Source: Perca fluviatilis (Eukaryota; Chordata; Actinopteri; Perciformes; Percidae). Taken from it: DNA of 64,000 bases. The notes below the pieces were generated by a model, which was not told the DNA's origin, ran no database searches, and saw only the letters and a list, made by a program, of their open reading frames with translations. Shown piece after piece: positions 45,620 to 56,642 of this stretch. Every line of letters begins with the position of its first letter. Positions within the stretch are counted from its first letter, which is position 1. The translations under genes were made by a program, and so were the position numbers. The stretch covers positions 7,276,434 through 7,340,433 of the forward strand of contig NC_053123.1 in assembly GCF_010015445.1 (NCBI RefSeq), given 5' to 3'.

Positions 45620-46600
45620 GTGTATTGGTGTTTGACGCTAGTGTTTTACTCTCAGTGTGTTCTGAGTGATGGTGTGTGTTATCTCAGTGTGTTCTGAGTA
45701 CGGTGTGTTGTCTCAGTGTGTCTGGTGATGTACGTGTTATCTCGTGTGTTCTAGTGATGGTGTGTGTTGTCTCAGTGTGTTCGTGGTGTGGTGCGGAGGG
45801 GTGAGTGTATCGGTTCTGAGTGATGGTGTGTGTTCAGTGTTTTGAGTGAGGTGTGATTATCCGGTGTCTGAGTACGGTGTGTGTCTCAGTGTGTTCTGAG
45901 TGACGTGTGTTATCTCGTGTGTTCTGAGTGACGGTGTGTGTTATCCGTGTGCTGAGGAGGTTATCTCAGTGTGTTCTGAGGACGGTGATCTCGTGTGTTG
46001 AGGACGGTGTGTGTATGGTTCGAGAGGTGTTATCCGTTCTGGAGGATGTGTGTTATCCAGTGCTGTGACGTGTGGTATCTCAGTGTGTTCTGAGTGACGT
46101 GTGTGTTATCCGTGTGTCTGAGTAGGTGTGTGTTCGTGTTCTGGGTGGGGTTATCCGTGTGTTCTGGTGATGTGTGTATGTGTGTCTGTGTTGTGTGTTT
46201 GTGTGTGCTTGGGTTGGTGTTTTGGGTGTGTGTGGTGGTGTTGTTCGGTGTGTGATTTTGGTTATTCGGTGTGAGGTGTTTTCGTGGTTTTATTAGTGTG
46301 TGGTGTGTTTTTGTTTTTTCGTTTGGGTTGGTGTTGTTGTGTTTGTGGTGTTATGGTTTTGGAGTGGTTGTGTGTTTGGTTTATTCGTGTTTCTGATGGG
46401 TGGTTGTCTGGTTCTGTGTGGTGTGTTATCTCATGGTTCTGAACGGTGTTATCTCGTGTTGGCGGTGTGTTGTCTCGTGTCTGGTGTTATCGAGGTGTGT
46501 TCTGAGTCGGTGTGTTGTCTCAGTGTGTTCTGAGGACGTGTTGTTGTCTCGTGTGTTCTGAGTGACGGTGTGTGTTATCTCAGTGAGGACTGTTCATAGT
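45620..46600. repeat. 32-bp GT-rich minisatellite, irregular
   Basis: Unit about CTCAGTGTGTTCTGAGTGAT plus GGTGTGTGTTAT (32 bp), repeated some 25-30 times. Early and late units are recognisable. Between about 45960 and 46440 the units lose bases and drift into G/T-only text. No coding. Confidence 0.9.
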
Positions 46601-47891
46601 GTTTGGCTGCACTGAGCCTGTTTTGAGACGTGTGTTAAGAGTTGTGTTGCTTGGAATGAGTTCTGCAGGTGATGAGAACTGTTTAGCTCAGGTGACTGTT
46701 GGTAGTGCAGACTGTAGTTAGAGTTTTGCATGTGGCTTCAGTTGTGCCCACTGTCGTTTAGCAATAAAAAAAACCCTTTAAATGTAAATGAGAAAAGTTG
46801 ATCTACAGGAGAATAAATATCTGAAAGCCATACAGAGTGCCTGAGAGCCTTACTGCATTATATTCCGTTACATTTTTTTTTTTCCATTTTGAATTGTCAC
46901 CTGCTGCATGAATTCACCATAAAGTTTAGTATATAAATTCACCAAAATGCAGGAAATCAAGTGCTTCAAGCATAAAATGTCCCCGCATGTGTCCCCCCCC
47001 TCTGCACACTTAAATGGATGAATGTTACTTGTGCAGTCGACATTGTTGTGCATTCTATGCTGAGTAGGCCTATTTTCATATTTTGTATTGCCCTTTGATG
47101 GGCGTTATGCAATTTCTTTCCCCCGGCCAGCAGTAGTTATCTACTCTGACCTCATATCGATCCCCCCCCCCCACCCCGTTACATACACAACGCTTTTTCA
47201 TCTAAACCCTTATGTCCCAACCAATTTTCAACACAAAGTGACGCCTTTTGGGTTGAGAACACTCATCCTCTTTGAACCGAGGAAATTAGAAGCCATGCGC
47301 ATGGAAAAACCCATACGACACAAAGGGGCTGCTGTTAGGACCTGTCGCGACTATAAAGACACTTGACCTCCTGATATTAAGGAAGCAAAGCTGCAGCTGC
47401 CTGTAAACAAATAAACCTGTTGTATTGCTTTTCGCTTAGTTAAAGCCATGACAGGGGTGTTTTATCAGCAACTAGTCTCATATCGACACACACACACACA
47501 AAATGTTGGTGATAATTTAAACATGGCTGTCACAGAATGCCCCCCCCTCCCCCCCCATTAACACTCATGTGTGCGACTATTCTCATGGCAGTACAAACCA
47601 CCACAGGACTATCTTACTGCATTTCCACATTAGGATATTCATAAATTGAGTGCGAACATCTTGGGACAGTTATTGGGTTACACCTCCACTGTTATTCTCG
47701 ATATAGTCACCGATTCAAATGACTGTAATGTGAAAGGGACTACGGGAAGTGCCAAAGTTAGTGAGCCTTATCACTCAAACCCGCAGTGCTACGGAGGTTT
47801 TAAGCCTCCTTTACGATTATTGTTTCGGTTTTCCATACGGTAGCCTACATGTATTGTATGAGTGAGCCCTGATAGACCCATTGCACTCTAC
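46601..47891. other. Intergenic DNA, no gene seen
   Basis: Short C runs at 47000 and 47160-47175 and a small CA run at 47489. The frame at 47088-47366 has no domain. I looked here for an exon following candidate exon B and found none that fits. Confidence 0.4.
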
Positions 47892-47974
47892 CTGCCCAGC
47901 ACCAAACAGCAGACAGACAGTGTTGCCGCACAGCCAAACATATTTCTTCTCACCCGTGTCCCTCAGCAGCACAC
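47892..47974 (-). CDS. Candidate coding exon B of the same unrecognised gene
   Basis: An 83-bp segment with acceptor TTCCCTCCAG and donor CAG|GTAGAG on the minus strand. It takes up the phase-1 base left by exon A and reads 27 further codons: VLLRDTGEKKYVWLCGNTVC then LLFGAGQ, ending in phase 0. The intron between A and B would be 149 bp (47975-48123), a common size for fish introns. Two open segments with paired splice sites and matching phase are unlikely by chance, but no third exon was found below 47892 and the product is unknown to me. It does not resemble any transposase or reverse transcriptase I know. Confidence 0.5.
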
Positions 47975-48123
47975 CTGGAGGGAACGAAAAATAAAAAACA
48001 CAACCCGGCACGTAGCAGGTGTTGATGGACACCGACACAGGGCTTACAGGAGAGAGAAACTTCACGTGGCTAGAAAAACCGGATGAATGCTAACGTTGCT
48101 TTGTGCCTGCTGGATGTTTATAC

Positions 48124-48349
48124 CTGCATTAATCTGCATCTGCCCTGGCCTCCCAGCACCACTGACAGAAATCTCGTAGTTATTTTTGATCAGGATATAT
48201 CCTTTAACGCCCACGGCTGCCTTTGTACGGGTGCTAATTTGTAATTCAAAGCGAGGCATCTCTCTTTGCTTCCAGCAGTCTTCATTTGTCCACTGAAGCA
48301 TTTGGGCATACTGTACAGTTGCTGTGTTCCAGACAACCTTGTGTCTAAT
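48124..48349 (-). CDS. Candidate coding exon A of an unrecognised gene
   Basis: A 226-bp stretch open throughout on the minus strand. It is bounded by a good acceptor (tract ending TTTCACACACCAG) and a donor (GCAG|GTATAA). It reads 75 codons plus one base, including HKVVWNTATVQYAQ, MLQWTNEDCWKQREMPRFEL and GYILIKNNYEISVSG: soluble, mixed composition, no low complexity, no membrane segment. It ends in phase 1, which exon B continues exactly. I do not recognise the family and assign no function. The run of alternating polar and hydrophobic residues suggests a beta-rich fold (inference). It lies about 7.6 kb upstream of the tmeff2 start on the same strand, so it could be the end of a neighbouring gene or an old pseudogene. 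Further exons were not identified. Confidence 0.55.
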
Positions 48350-48770
48350 CTGGTGTGTGAAATAGTAGAGTACAATAGGAGCAAGAGGAGTTAAATAGGA
48401 GTTTTAGTGCCATGGCATTTGAGAAGTTGGTTAAACTATTTGTCTGTTGGCAATAGAGTCCTTCATAATGAAGTGTGTGCTTTTTTTTTTTTACAGTAGC
48501 ACAGCTGGAGAGAGGAAGCGGTAGACCTTGCTTACATCAGTGACACCTGTAACACAGTTGCCAAACTTACTTCCACTATTAGTCCTCTTCATTTCTGGCA
48601 CAAGGAGGCGAAACAAGCTACTTGCTAACCTTCTGTTTTATGATTAATCATCAACAGGCCCAGACTGGCCATTTTGAACCAGTTTCCCTGGTGGGCACGG
48701 TTTGGCTGATGCAACACACTGCAAAAGAAAGAAAGAGACAAATCCCAACACCTGGGGGGGGGGCTGTGAC

Positions 48771-49436
48771 CAGTGTTGGGAGTAACGGCGTTTAAGTATA
48801 ACGGCGTTACTAACGGTGTTATTTTCTCAGTAACGGAGTAATCTAATTAATTACTTTTCCCATCGTTGCAACGCCGTTATCGTTACTGAGAATGTAAAGT
48901 GGCGCGTTACTACAATTTGGTTGAATGAATTCAATTCAATTTTATTTATAGTATCAAATCATAACAAGAGTTATCTCGAGACACTTTACAGATAGAGTAG
49001 GTCTAGACCACACTCTATAATTTACAAAACCCCAACAATTCCGGTAATTCCCTCAAGAGCAAGCATTAGCAGTGGCTATGAATGAAGCGCGAGGTGTCAG
49101 GCTTTGGCTACACATCAGCTGCCTGGAGAGAGCGGGGGGGTGGGGGGGGGATGATGACGCCGTTGCAAATGCGATGATGACTGGCGGGTGGGCGGATGCC
49201 CTTCTCACGCTGTCTCACCGCACGCTCCGACTACCACTAAACACAAGACAGCGACAATGGCGACGAGCCAGGGAAATTCAAAGGTAGCGATAAAAAAATA
49301 AAACGTCACAGTTACTTTGCTGAGTAACTAATTCCTTTTACACTGTGGAAACTGAGTTACTAACTCAATTACATTTTGGGAGAAGTAATTTGTAACTGTA
49401 ACTAATTACTTTTTTAAAGTAAGATGACCAACACTG
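48771..49436. mobile_element. hAT-type MITE (CAGTGTTGGGAGTAAC ends) with 8-bp target duplication GCTGTGAC
   Basis: Starts CAGTGTTGGGAGTAACGG and ends AAAGTAAGATGACCAACACTG, inverted copies rich in GTAACG/GTTAC. The flanks are GCTGTGAC at 48763-48770 and 49437-49444. A 149-bp repeat is nested at 48930-49078. No transposase. Confidence 0.93.
48930..49078 (+). mobile_element. Nested interspersed repeat with 8-bp target duplication TGAATGAA
   Basis: Third copy of the family at 1829 and 23219, here with a clear duplication TGAATGAA at 48922-48929 and 49079-49086. It starts TTCAATTCAATTTTATTTAT and ends AGTGGCTA. It therefore moved after the host MITE was in place. Confidence 0.85.
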
Positions 49437-49515
49437 GCTGTGACACTGAAGACTAGCCCAGTTGAGTGGACTGGTTGTGAGATGGAGAAAGCACATGGCC
49501 ATGGGTCATGATTTA

Positions 49516-49950
49516 GTCTCGCATTGCCAGACCTATCTCCACACACTGCAGAGGAAGGTCTGGCTAGTCCACACAACATTCCGGAATAGGTGAAAAACAT
49601 GCTCTGGTTTATTGGCATTTCTTTAAACCAATCACAATCGTCTTGGGCGGTGCTAAGTGCCGGACACAGGTACGGTGCCTCTGCAAAATAGCCTTGGGAA
49701 GGAACTGGTTTTGGTGGAACATGTGCACGTATAGGGAGGCAAGCTCTTGAATTATAATGGCTATTGAGTGTGTGATGAGAATTTTAATAAAAAAAAAAAG
49801 ATAAATCTAATTTAATTGTCAGTTCTAGGATATTTCCCGAATCGACAGGAGTTTAGAATGCCAACACAAAGAAAGTGGAAGATGAGGGACATCCAGCCGA
49901 AAATGAGGGACATCCGGCAGCACCACCGGCGGCACCGGAACAATCCCGTA
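49516..49950 (+). mobile_element. 440-bp MITE-like repeat, forward copy with altered centre
   Basis: Starts GTCTCGCATTGCCAGACC. Shares GGTTTATTGGCATTTCTTTA and CAATCACAATCGTCTTGGGC. From about 49735 to 49850 the expected centre is replaced by unrelated AT-rich sequence. The far end (GGCACCGGAACAATCCCG) is truncated. Confidence 0.75.
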
Positions 49951-50037
49951 AAATAAATGTTGTTGATTTAAACTTGTCATGATTAGACCCTTTAGCATAT
50001 GGGGACATCTCAGCTGCTGTCAACACAGTGTATTTAA

Positions 50038-50967
50038 AGGTCCCATGGCATGAACATTTCACTTTATGAGGTTTTTAACATTAATATGCGTTCCCCCAGC
50101 CTGCCTATGCCCAGTGGCTAGAAATGGTGATAGGTGTAAACTGAGCCCTGGGTATCCTGCTCTGTCTTTGAGAAAATGAAAGCTCAGATGGGCCGATCTG
50201 GAATCTTCTCCTTATGAGGTCATAAGGAGCGAGGTTACCTCCCCTTTCTCTGCTTTGCCCACCCAGAGAATTTGGCCCACCCATGACAAACAGAGAGACA
50301 TCATGGCTTTCAAACGAGCAAAGTGGCAGTTGGTCAAGGCCACACCCCCACCCTCCCTTGCCCCCCCTCTCTCCTCCTCAATAGCATTTAAAGCTACAGA
50401 CACAGAAATGGCACATCCTAAGGAAAGCTCATTGTGGGACTGGCTCTAGTGGCTGTAATTCTGCACAAAGGCTGAATTTTGGGAAAGATACAGTATTAGG
50501 GGACCACTAAGGTCTATATAAAAGAGACTTCAGATACAGTATTAGGGGACCACTAAGGCCTATATAAAAGAGACTTCATATACAGTATTAGGGGACCACT
50601 AAGGCCTATATAAAAGAGACTTCATATACAGTATTAGGGGACCACTAAGGCCTATATAAAAGAGACTTCAGATACAGTATTAGGGGACCACTAAGGTCTA
50701 TATAAAAGAGACTTCAGATACAGTATTAGGGGACCACTAAGGTCTATATAAAAGAGACTTCAGATACAGTATTAGGGGACCACTAAGGCCTATAGAAAAG
50801 AGACTTCAGATACAGTATTAGGGGACCACTAAGGTCTATATAAAAGAGACTTTAGATACAGTATTAGGGGACCACTAAGGCCTATAGAAAAGAGACTTTA
50901 GATACAGTATTAGGGGACCACTAAGGCCTATAGAAAAGCATCCAAAAAGCAGCATGTCATAGGACCT
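50038..50967 (+). mobile_element. TTAA-type non-autonomous element with expanded internal 46-bp repeat
   Basis: Ends AGGTCCCATGGCATG and CATGTCATAGGACCT are inverted copies. TTAA lies directly outside both (50034-50037 and 50968-50971), the target of piggyBac and Kolobok elements. The right half (about 50480-50940) is a tandem array of a 46-bp unit. The left half contains CTTTGCCCACCCAG-type text and no transposase. A shorter copy lies at 14248-14526. Confidence 0.9.
50480..50940 (+). repeat. 46-bp tandem array (GATACAGTATTAGGGGACCACTAAGG... unit), about 10 copies
   Basis: Unit starts GATACAGTATTAGGGGACCA and ends CTATATAAAAGAGACTTCA. Units differ at a few positions (GGCC/GGTC; TATAAAA/TAGAAAA; CATATAC/GATACAG), so higher-order pairing of variants is visible. 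Each unit contains TATATAAAAG, a TATA-box-like string. Confidence 0.95.
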
Positions 50968-51674
50968 TTAACACAAGGCCATGACAGTGAACGTCGGCTG
51001 GTCTGAGTCAAAGGCCCAAGAGTATTTTTCAGTCCATCCTGTTTTGCTTGCGTATGTGCAGAGGCCAGTCAAAGGCTGACTTTAGAATAGAGGGGTCACG
51101 TTTTAGAGTTTTATTTTACTGGCAGGGGATGAACAAAACAGCAGTTAAGTGCTTAGATACTAGGCTGCACGGGAGAGTCAAAAAGCCAAGAGGAATCATT
51201 GAAGAGTCTCAAAATATTTGGAGCACTGTGATAGTGTCTGGTCCCACTGCTTTGTAGGACATACATCACTGAGATGATGTCACACACAAAAGCACTCATT
51301 TCTAGGCTAGAGAAAGCTTTACAAAAATAAAATCTCAGTGAATAAAAAATTCAAAATACCCTGAATAATAACTGATTATCCAGGGTTCCCTGTCAATAGT
51401 TTTAAAGATATGTCTTTCATAATGGTGAACTGCTTTCTGGATGCTTTTATTTTTGCAGTACTATGGTTGGCCACTGGGACAAGGGCAGTCATTTGCCATA
51501 TTTTGGAGCTCGGCATGAATTAAACACACACAGTAAACAACATCCAGTGTTGAGTAAGGATGAAGGGAATGAATCAAATAATGTAATCAAATTATAAATT
51601 AAATAATTGTAGACACCAAACACTGTTTCTAGCAGTTAGGAACACATTGTTTTTTTTCCTCCCTAGGACTGACT

Positions 51675-51676
51675 GC

Positions 51677-51711
<35 letters not shown>
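51675..51711. repeat. (GACA)n microsatellite
   Basis: Nine to ten tetranucleotide units. Confidence 0.95.
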
Positions 51712-52074
51712 TTGGGTTAGGGTCATCTCTTCTATTCCCCAGTGTCAACATACCTCAGCATTCCAGAAAAGCACTGTTTTTTTTATCATTTAATAATTCA
51801 TTCTGTTTGTATGACATGTCCAGTGTGTGCATCACATGACATGCGTCAAATGTCACAATACTCTGGGATGGGGCCAATGTGTTGCACTTTAGTAATTTTA
51901 ATACTTACAATATAACAATGATATGATGAACAGTAAAGGCATTTTTTTATGCCCATGTAGACACAAGCAGTAGTTGGGTCTTAGCGTTGCTAGGCTACTA
52001 TAATTATAATAATCATAATTAATTATTGCTGACCAAACAAAGCCAGTTTCAGGTTTGCTTGTATTAATTCAAAT

Positions 52075-52123
52075 GGTAAATGGACAGCATTTATATAGCA
52101 GTTTAAATTGATAGTTTGCCTCT

Positions 52124-52178
<55 letters not shown>

Positions 52179-52318
52179 TGTGACAGAGCTGTCATGCAAG
52201 TGGCCTGCCCATCCGGAGGTCAAGGACACTTCAACATGCGAACAGGATGAGTCGGAGTTCGAACCGCCAACCCTGTGATTAATAGACGACTCGCTCTACC
52301 TCCTGAGCCACAGCTGAT
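52075..52318. repeat. Dispersed repeat (GGTAAATGGACAGCATTTATATAGC type) with inner (CA)n
   Basis: The head AATGGTAAATGGACAGC and the tail GTCGGAGTTCGAACCGCC ... CTCCTGAGCCACAGCTG match an abundant fish retroposon-like repeat recalled from memory. A (CA)n run sits at 52129-52176. Confidence 0.65.
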
Positions 52319-53804
52319 GTAACAACCTAGCTAAAGCCATGATAAATGGTTTAATAATGACATTGTTGGCAGCAATGGTGTTAGCCTCTGGCTAACATAG
52401 TTTTGTCCCATCAGCATTGTGTTGCGTCTTGACTAGAGTATAGCTCTGAAAGCGCTTTTTAGACCAGTTGAGGGTTGACCAACAACCAATTCATCACACA
52501 CTCTGTACAATCCTGGCTCAAGGTTAGTTGTGCCGTATTTGCTGGAATTTAAACCATCAATCTTCCTTAGGTTAACTCTGCAGACTCTTGTCTCTCTTTT
52601 CCTGATATGGCAGCAAAGCACGCCTTGAGTGGTGAACACCTTTGTTGCAAGCATGCCTGTACTGAAAACATGTCAGTCTAGTGCACCATGCTAACGTAAC
52701 CAGGGTAGCTTATGATGAACACATTAGATCAGACGATTACTGAAAAGTTATCAGTATCATAGTGTTTTGCACTGTGATTAATCCATCCTTGAAGAGTCCT
52801 GGCCCTCATTCTTGTTTTGAAACAACAGATCATTTGGTGTTTCTTTGGTCTTGCCAGAGATTTACCTTGGAGGTTGGCCCTGCATTATATTTTTTCAGGC
52901 AGGTCGCTAAAGGAATTGAGTTTTTCTCATATCACATTTTCTACTTTAGTTGACAAAGCTATTTGTATGTATGTGAACCTGTCTGGTAAGACTAGACTCC
53001 CGGACGGGTGAACTGGGACTCTATCTTAGACTCTTCTTATCTTAACTTAAGATGGGAAGTTACTGTAATACGGGCCCCAGCAGTGCAAAATCATCCTCAC
53101 TTTAAAATTTAAAGCAGGAAAGCAGTCAAGAGAACTTGGTCTGGTCTGTGTAGGCGGACCTTTACAGAGCAATGCCAGCCATGTTCCAATCAATCTTTGC
53201 TCAAAACCTTTACCCACATGGTATTACAGGGTGTAAAATGATCATTTTGGTTTTGGACAAGCTTAACCTCAAGGACAGGCAGGCTGTTATCTGCTATCCC
53301 ACACAACTCCAATAACAAAAGTAGATAAAGGTCAGCAGATTGGAATAGTTGAGTCTCCTTTTCATTCATCCTAAAGAAAACTGTTGAGCGCTGGCTGCAG
53401 AATTTACAAGTATCTCAAGCTTTACTAACAGAATACACTTTGCACTGCAGCAGCAACAGTCATTTCTACAACATTCCCACTCTGTCTGTGACTCATTTAT
53501 CTGTGCATTAGTCTGACTGAATACCTAGTCCAGTATTGTTGTGGAATGTATCTAAAAGCACTCAAACGGCCAGAACATGATGCACAACAACACTGATGAA
53601 TTGGTAGTTAAAGTAAGTATTATTGCGCAACCATAACAGAAAGACAAACCTTGTCACAAAACCCAGAAGTCAGAAAGAGAAAAGAATGTATATCTGACCA
53701 GGGAGAAAGCATCAAATACAGTTTCCTCAGAACAAGACCCTAATTGTCTTATGTGAGCATGGTTTGAAAGTTGTGTGAGCATCATCAGACTGATCAACAT
53801 AGAA

Positions 53805-55038
53805 CAGTGATTCCCAACCAAGGGGCACATATACCTCAGGAGGTACTTCTGCAGTCGCAAGGGATAACATGGAAAGATTGAAGCCACTACTGGAATTTGA
53901 AAAATTTTAAATTATGATTTGATAAAAAGAATGTATCCGCATATTAGCATTAAGTCAACTGTAGTCTTGCATTGCCTCATAGCCTCCCTAGTGCTGCGAA
54001 GGTGGTCTGGCTAGTCCACACAGAATTCCGGGATAGGAGAAAAACGTGCTGTGGTTTATTGGCATTTCTTTAAACCAATCACAATCGTCTTGGGCGGTGC
54101 TAAGCTCTGCACAGAGCTGCTGCAAAATAGCTTCGGGAGGAACTTGTTTTGGTGGAACTTGTGTACGTTCAAAAGTTGTTTTAGTCGTGTGAGAGAAAAC
54201 TCGGATTGGAGAGATAGTCTAGCTAGCTGTCTCAATTCACCATGCAGAGATCTGAGGAGCAGTTAACCATAGTCCTGAGAAATCCAACGGAGTTTAAAAT
54301 TCCAACACAAAGACAGTGGAAGGAAACGGACATCTGCGAAAAGACATGCATCCGGTGGAATTGCCGAACTGGAGCAATCCTGGAAGTGGAACATCGTGGA
54401 TATAGACTTAAGTCAACTGTAACACCTAAACACTACATGTTGCAGTTATGTAAGAGAAAAGTCGTCAGCAAGGGAGCACGGAAGTTTAAACAGGTAGCTA
54501 ATGAATAAATGGTAGCAATAAATAGCTAAAAGTAATGGCTAAACAGTACAAATGATTGAGACACACTGAATCTGCGGATGCAGAATTTAAATTTTACAAA
54601 ACAGATTTAACAGATAAGATTTACTCAGAAGGTTGACACATCTCCACCACGGGCATAAAAACAGTTCGCTAATTCTGCAGATTTCCTTTATTAATGGTCG
54701 CTAGAAAACTGTAATATAACCCACAGATTCAGTTTTGGCCTTATAAGTACTGGATAAATGGTTGAACTAGTTAGCTAAAAGTTACATTAATGGATAAATG
54801 GTCAAATATTCAGCTTCATTCTTATAGTAGTAGTAGCCTAGTAGGATAGTATTAGTGCTGTAGATTGCTGACCAAACTCACTTTAATTCAATTGTATGAA
54901 ATAATTAACAATATCCACTTTTATATAATGAATAGCGTTGTACATTTGGAACATACATTTGGAATCGATGAAGGGGTACATGAGTTCATTTGACAGGGCT
55001 GTTGGGGTACTTCAGACCAAAAAGGTTGGGATCTACTG
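53805..55038. mobile_element. hAT-type element (CAGTGATTCCCAACC ends), non-autonomous, with a nested element
   Basis: The left end CAGTGATTCCCAACC and the right end read inward CAGTAGATCCCAACCTTTTT are inverted copies, typical of hAT elements. AGGGGCACATATACCTCAGG on the left has its echo GGGGTACTTCAGACC on the right. Without the nested 444-bp element it is about 0.78 kb. No transposase frame and no clear 8-bp duplication. Confidence 0.75.
53964..54407 (+). mobile_element. 440-bp MITE-like repeat, complete forward copy, 14-bp target duplication
   Basis: Starts GTCTTGCATTGCC and ends GTGGATATAGAC. Flanked by perfect TTAAGTCAACTGTA at 53950-53963 and 54408-54421. It is the best copy of the family at 28442, 49516 and 58782. 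The terminal GTCT...AGAC is the only inverted match at the tips. The 54242-54508 frame across it is not a gene. Confidence 0.88.
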
Positions 55039-56172
55039 ATAGATAGATAGAATACAGGTCATGTAGAAAAAACACATGACATCCAGCCGACCTATTTTCA
55101 AGTCTTTACCAAACACAATGTAATTCCATACAACAGTAGTCTTCTGTTTACAGAGGAGCCAAGAGTAGCAGTAATCCAAACCTGAATAAACGATAAAAGA
55201 ATGTTTCACGCAAGTTCACAGTATCAGTGACGCCCATGAAGGCGTTGTGAGGAGGATCTCGGACTAAACGCAGCCTAGCCCCAGGCTAAAGGCTAATTAC
55301 ATTTCTGGCTTGCTGAAATGTACACCATCTCCTGAGAGAGCATTCTGGAATAACACTCAACCCTGTATCAGATGTCTGATGATTGATTTTTACCTCAAAA
55401 TTACTCTAATGTATTAATAAATCATCCATTTCTTTAGTAAATCTAGGGAAGGACAATGTCATGGGAATCATTTGCTGGTGTGTATTACCCATGCCTAAAG
55501 TTGAAAGGTTAGCGTGCACACAGAGGCGTATGGCATACAGTAGAAGTGTGTCAGCATGTTATGGTGATTGCTAAGACGCATTATCACAATATGATACAGG
55601 GCTCTTGGAAGCATGGGTAGGCTTCTTGTAGTTGCGTGTGTGTACGTGTGTGCGTGTGTGTATGGTGAGCCAAGGTCTTTTCAAATTAAACTTTTGTCTC
55701 AGCACACACTGATTAGAGTCATGACTCCGACGTGTGAGTTTCTCGGCTCACGTAGATGACTATGATTAAGTGCAAGTTCTTGAGAAGAGAGTAGGCTTCC
55801 GTGCGCAGACCTGCTGTTCCAGGAATTGTCATCATCCTCATCGTCTTCCCCTCAAGCATCATTATTCATCATGATCGTCATGTTTATTGTAATTTGCTTT
55901 CCACCTTCTCAATCATTATTCTTCTTCATGCCCTTGCTGGCCATCATATCTGTTACTGTCGATGCGTTCGTTCAAAAGGCTTATTGCTGCCTGATGACAA
56001 TAACAATAACACAACACATTTGCAAAACCCGCTCTCATTTGAGCCATAGGCAATTGCATTTTGTACACCAAGAACAGCATCGAAATGGAATAAGATTATT
56101 GTCGTTATTTTCATTTATATCATTCGTATTGGAATTGAAACTATTCTGTACATTATGGAAGCATACAATACA

Positions 56173-56213
<41 letters not shown>

Positions 56214-56642
56214 GAGGAATCCAGTAAAAAACTGGCCCCCTTGTGCTGGTGCTATTAGCATGACAGAAACTCATGGTTATGGCGAAACCGTCTCCTAGAA
56301 ATTACGTGTACATACTGCTGATTTGTTTTCCCCATTGTGTTTCAAAGGGAATGTGATTGCTGCCTGGATCATGTTCCCTGGCAACATTTTTTCTTGTGTT
56401 GGAAGCGCTTTTAAGTACAGCATGTGAGTAGTAGAGAGCTGGTCTGGGTGGATGGCGGGCGTTCAAAAGGCAGCACTCTGATACCTGAGACTGGGGATCT
56501 TTCAGGTTATGGGAAGCTTGGGGTTTCTGTTAAATGTCAATAAATTAACCATAACAAATAATGCTTTGGTTGTAGTGGATACTGTAGGGGGGAAAAAAAT
56601 GAAATCTGATGTCAGGACATTTTGATACGGAGCCGCTAAAAG
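55039..56642. other. Intergenic DNA, no gene seen
   Basis: (GT)n at 56174-56209 and a degenerate GT stretch at 55636-55660. The plus-strand frame at 55826-56227 is rich in I, S and F but has no homologue I know. Confidence 0.4.
56174..56209. repeat. (GT)n microsatellite
   Basis: GT run with one GC interruption. Confidence 0.95.

Larger units (their letters stand above)
50972..53804. other. Intergenic DNA with microsatellites, no gene seen
   Basis: Holds the (GACA)n and (CA)n repeats and a LINE/SINE tail-like segment. Frames at 51048, 52433, 52762 and 53654 lack domains. Confidence 0.45.

Noticed and set aside
48500..48640. Possible further exon upstream of exon A (SLFRLLVPEMKRTNSG on the minus strand with donor GTAAGT)
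   Set aside because: Its end phase would create a stop when joined to exon A, and the acceptor is weak.
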